Assembly: GCA_016987375.1 (NCBI GenBank)
Contig: PJRA01000216.1
Span: 1,828,681-1,892,680 of the forward strand
Source of the DNA: Brachionus koreanus
Taxonomy: Eukaryota; Rotifera; Eurotatoria; Ploima; Brachionidae
DNA: 64,000 nt
Reading direction: 5' to 3'
The position numbers were made by a program, and so were the translations under genes. A model generated the notes under the pieces. That model searched no databases, was not told where the DNA came from, and saw nothing but the letters and a program-made list of their open reading frames with translations. Shown here one piece after another: positions 61,387 through 64,000 of the stretch. Every line of letters begins with the position of its first letter. Position 1 is the stretch's first letter.

Positions 61387-64000
61387 TTCTGTGTTAAAAA
61401 TCGATCAAAAAATTTTATTTTAAAATTTTTGCTAAATAAAAATTATTAGAAAATTAAAAATTGATGTTGCAAAGAAATTATATAATTCTTTATTTAAAAT
61501 GCTGTAAGAATACATCATTAGAAATTTTGCAAATTTTCAAAATTAAAGACAGATCTGAATTGTATAATCAAATATTTGAAAAAAAATATTTTATTTTATT
61601 AAAAGTAAAACAATCTTAGTCTTATAAAAATAATAAAGAAAATTCAAGATTATTAAAATATTAAGACATTTTTCCGATTACTAGACAAAATTCAATTTTT
61701 CCTTTTAGAGCTAATTGTTTGCATAATTAAGAGTTAGAAATATTTCAAAGAAATTTCAAAAATAGCTTAACAAATTGCACTGTTTAAGTTTACTTTTCAT
61801 ATAGTATTGCACAAATTTTTTTTTTAAAATAAAAAACTGATTTTTATTATAATTAACTGTCTTATTCAAATTTATATTAAAAAAAAAATGATAATTAAAT
61901 TCTACACTCGGCTGAAAATTTGATAGAAATTGAAAATCTAAAAAAGTCAATCAAGGAATTGTTCAGAAAAGTTTTAATAACACTAAATGGACCGTTTTCG
62001 ATTTGACACTTTTGTTTAATGCTCCATAACTTGGTATCGTTCATCAGATTTTCAAAAATTCAATTTTATTTTGAAATATTTTCTAACAGACTCAGAAAGT
62101 TTTAGGTGTATATTATTAATTTTTTATAAGATATATGATAATAAAAAAGAGTCAAACTGTAACCGGTCCTGTTGTTTAAATGTCATAAGTAAACCATCAG
62201 TATAAAACTTTTAGTTTAGTGTCTTTTATAACAATTTTATTTATTTGAGTGAATCTCTTATAAGCAATGTAAATACTAAACATCATTGTAAAATAAAAAG
62301 AAAATTTTATTTTATTTTGGGTATCCTAATTAAAATTTTATATCCCTTTTTTAATCTAAATAAAAGTCTTAAGAAAAGTTTCACTAATTTTATTATTATT
62401 ATTTAGGAATTTTTTATTAATGCTTTATTAGAATAAAGCAATTCAAAAAGTAACTCAAATTCAAGTTTTTTTTATACGAAAATTTTCTATTTTTATGTAC
62501 GAAAAAATAAAAATTTACAATAAATCAATAATTCATTCAAGGAGTTGTGAAATAATACAAATATTGAAATCTAAAGAATATTTTTTTAAAGACTAAAAGT
62601 TTTTATTCGTGCGTGTAAATAATTTAATTTCAAAAATTAGATTTTTTTGCCTTTCAATTTAGATTATTATTAGCTATATAGCTACCATTATTGACTTATC
62701 AATAAGGTTTATAAAAAATGTTATCTTTATTAAAAAAAATTTTGACTATATTTCTATTTTAACAATCCAATATTTTTATTTTCCATGTGTTTTTTTTTTC
62801 TAAATATCATCAGAATTAAGATTTTGATTAAAGGATAATGAAAATTTTAATTTAGTAGTTCTAGTTTGGACGTGATTTTTTAATTAGTCTAGATTAAAAA
62901 AAATAAATATAATCTCATGGACATATATATTTTAAATGAATAAACTTATATATTTTGAAAGCCGCTTTCACGTTCACTTTTAAATAGATAGCTTCTTAAA
63001 TTAGTTTTTATAGGCTCGATTTTATAGGATTTCATTTTAAAAAATGAATTAATTATAATCCATTTTTAAATATCAAAGCCTATATATGGTATCAATCTTT
63101 TAGCCAAGCTTTTACTATACGACTTAATATCAATTTCAATGTACCTGACTCTTTTCAAATCATAAAAAATCATTTGAGCACTTATCTTAAAAAATAAATG
63201 AATTTGATCAAGACTCTTATATTTTCGATTTCATAATAAAAAATTTCATTTTTTAGGCTTGTTTTTTACTATTTTTTTTAGGAAAAAAAATATTTTTCAA
63301 TGTTAATGTTTATTTTTTTAATATACAAATTTGAAAAGTTACATTCTTCATTATATTATGCTTTTTAAAAAAAAAAGGAAGTTTTTAATATGAATCTAAG
63401 ATAATTTAAACAAAAAAAAGTGACCGAGAAGTTTAATTAATTACAATTTGACTTATTTTGAAATAAATATAAGCAATAATAAAGCTCAGATTTTCGTTAA
63501 TTTAAAAAGACAAAATTTTCAAAAAATTTATATTTAAATTTTTTATTAAATTCAGCCTAAAAACAAAGAGCATTGACTTCCTCGAAGATAAACCAATAAT
63601 TTATGATAATAAATTTAAATTCAATGTTAATAATCTACACAACTTTTATTCAAATTTTCTATCGTAATAATTTAGCTTTATAATTTCTTAATTCAACTAA
63701 ATCTCTTTTCTTTAAATTAGTCCAACTCTTAAGTCTTCTTCATTAAGCATACACGCACTTCTAAGAGATGAGTGTGTAGATTTGAATCGTATAGTATTGC
63801 AAAACAATAGAGGGCTTTCAAATAATTATTTTTCTAGCTAAAAATTTTTATGCCCAAAAACAAAAACAAGACCCTTTAGTCCAGTTAGTGGGCTTCGATA
63901 ATTTTCTATTTTAATAATCGCTTTAATTAATTATTATAATTCATTTATTAATTTATATAGAAAGAAATATTCAAATATTAAATGACCAGTTAGCCTCGTT
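61387..64000. other. Gene-poor right end
   Basis: A/T-rich DNA upstream of AFG3L2, which would include its promoter. No gene is recognised except the possible exon at 63721-63841. Confidence 0.5.
63721..63841 (+). CDS. Possible terminal exon, unknown protein
   Basis: After a good acceptor (tttctttaaattag) a frame stays open for 39 codons to a TAA. It reads PTLKSSSLSIHALLRDECVD and then LNRIVLQNNRGLSN. Its base composition is richer in G/C than the surroundings. I recognise no family, and no upstream exon is seen. It may be the last exon of a gene, a transposon piece, or chance. Confidence 0.25.

Noticed and set aside
1..64000. Bacterial or viral origin, CRISPR arrays, operons
   Set aside because: Spliced metazoan genes throughout, and no regularly spaced repeats or bacterial gene layout.

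Overview
The window is AT-rich eukaryotic DNA from an animal. Genes are split by many short GT-AG introns (mostly 45-130 nt), and their products are metazoan: a four-domain voltage-gated sodium channel, two cys-loop acetylcholine receptor subunits, an amine-type GPCR, a homeodomain protein, dymeclin and AP-1 gamma adaptin. The base composition, intron sizes and transposon mix suggest a small lophotrochozoan, possibly a monogonont rotifer. That assignment is inference, not something the sequence proves. All exon joins below were read by hand from reading frame, splice sites and remembered family alignments, and every multi-exon gene closes in frame.

Left third. A three-homeodomain protein with an AT-hook lies at 746-2104 (+). 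The para-type sodium channel lies at 3390-12170 (+) in 21 exons, with the DEKA selectivity filter. Its second intron is a minor-spliceosome AT-AC intron, and three other introns carry different transposon remnants. A divergent amine-type GPCR is at 14517-16233 (+), and WDR46/Utp7, a ribosome-biogenesis protein, is at 17009-18806 (-).

Middle. Dymeclin (19653-23948, +) holds in its first intron an intronless GH18 chitinase-like gene on the opposite strand, broken by one in-frame stop. Next come LSM2 (24559-25013, +) and DNA ligase I (25274-29648, +), whose upstream exon looks like a mitochondrial presequence. A 7.2-kb gene-poor stretch follows. After it are two tandem alpha7-like nicotinic receptor genes (36853-38622 and 41671-43657, +) separated by a 647-bp inverted-repeat element.

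Right third. AP-1 gamma adaptin (46666-53548, +) contains what looks like a duplicated, mutually exclusive exon, and a 269-bp MITE with a perfect 8-bp target duplication sits in one of its introns. A nested transposon region with a SINE and an assembly gap follows (54048-55077). Then come a seven-finger C2H2 protein (55753-57111, +) and the mitochondrial m-AAA protease AFG3L2 (58854-61386, -). The last 2.6 kb is gene-poor apart from one possible exon.

The genes do not form a pathway. Several are neuronal (sodium channel, two nicotinic subunits, amine receptor) and the rest are housekeeping. The non-coding space is built from degenerate CR1-like LINE 3' ends, mariner copies, hAT-type pieces, MITEs and tRNA-derived SINEs.
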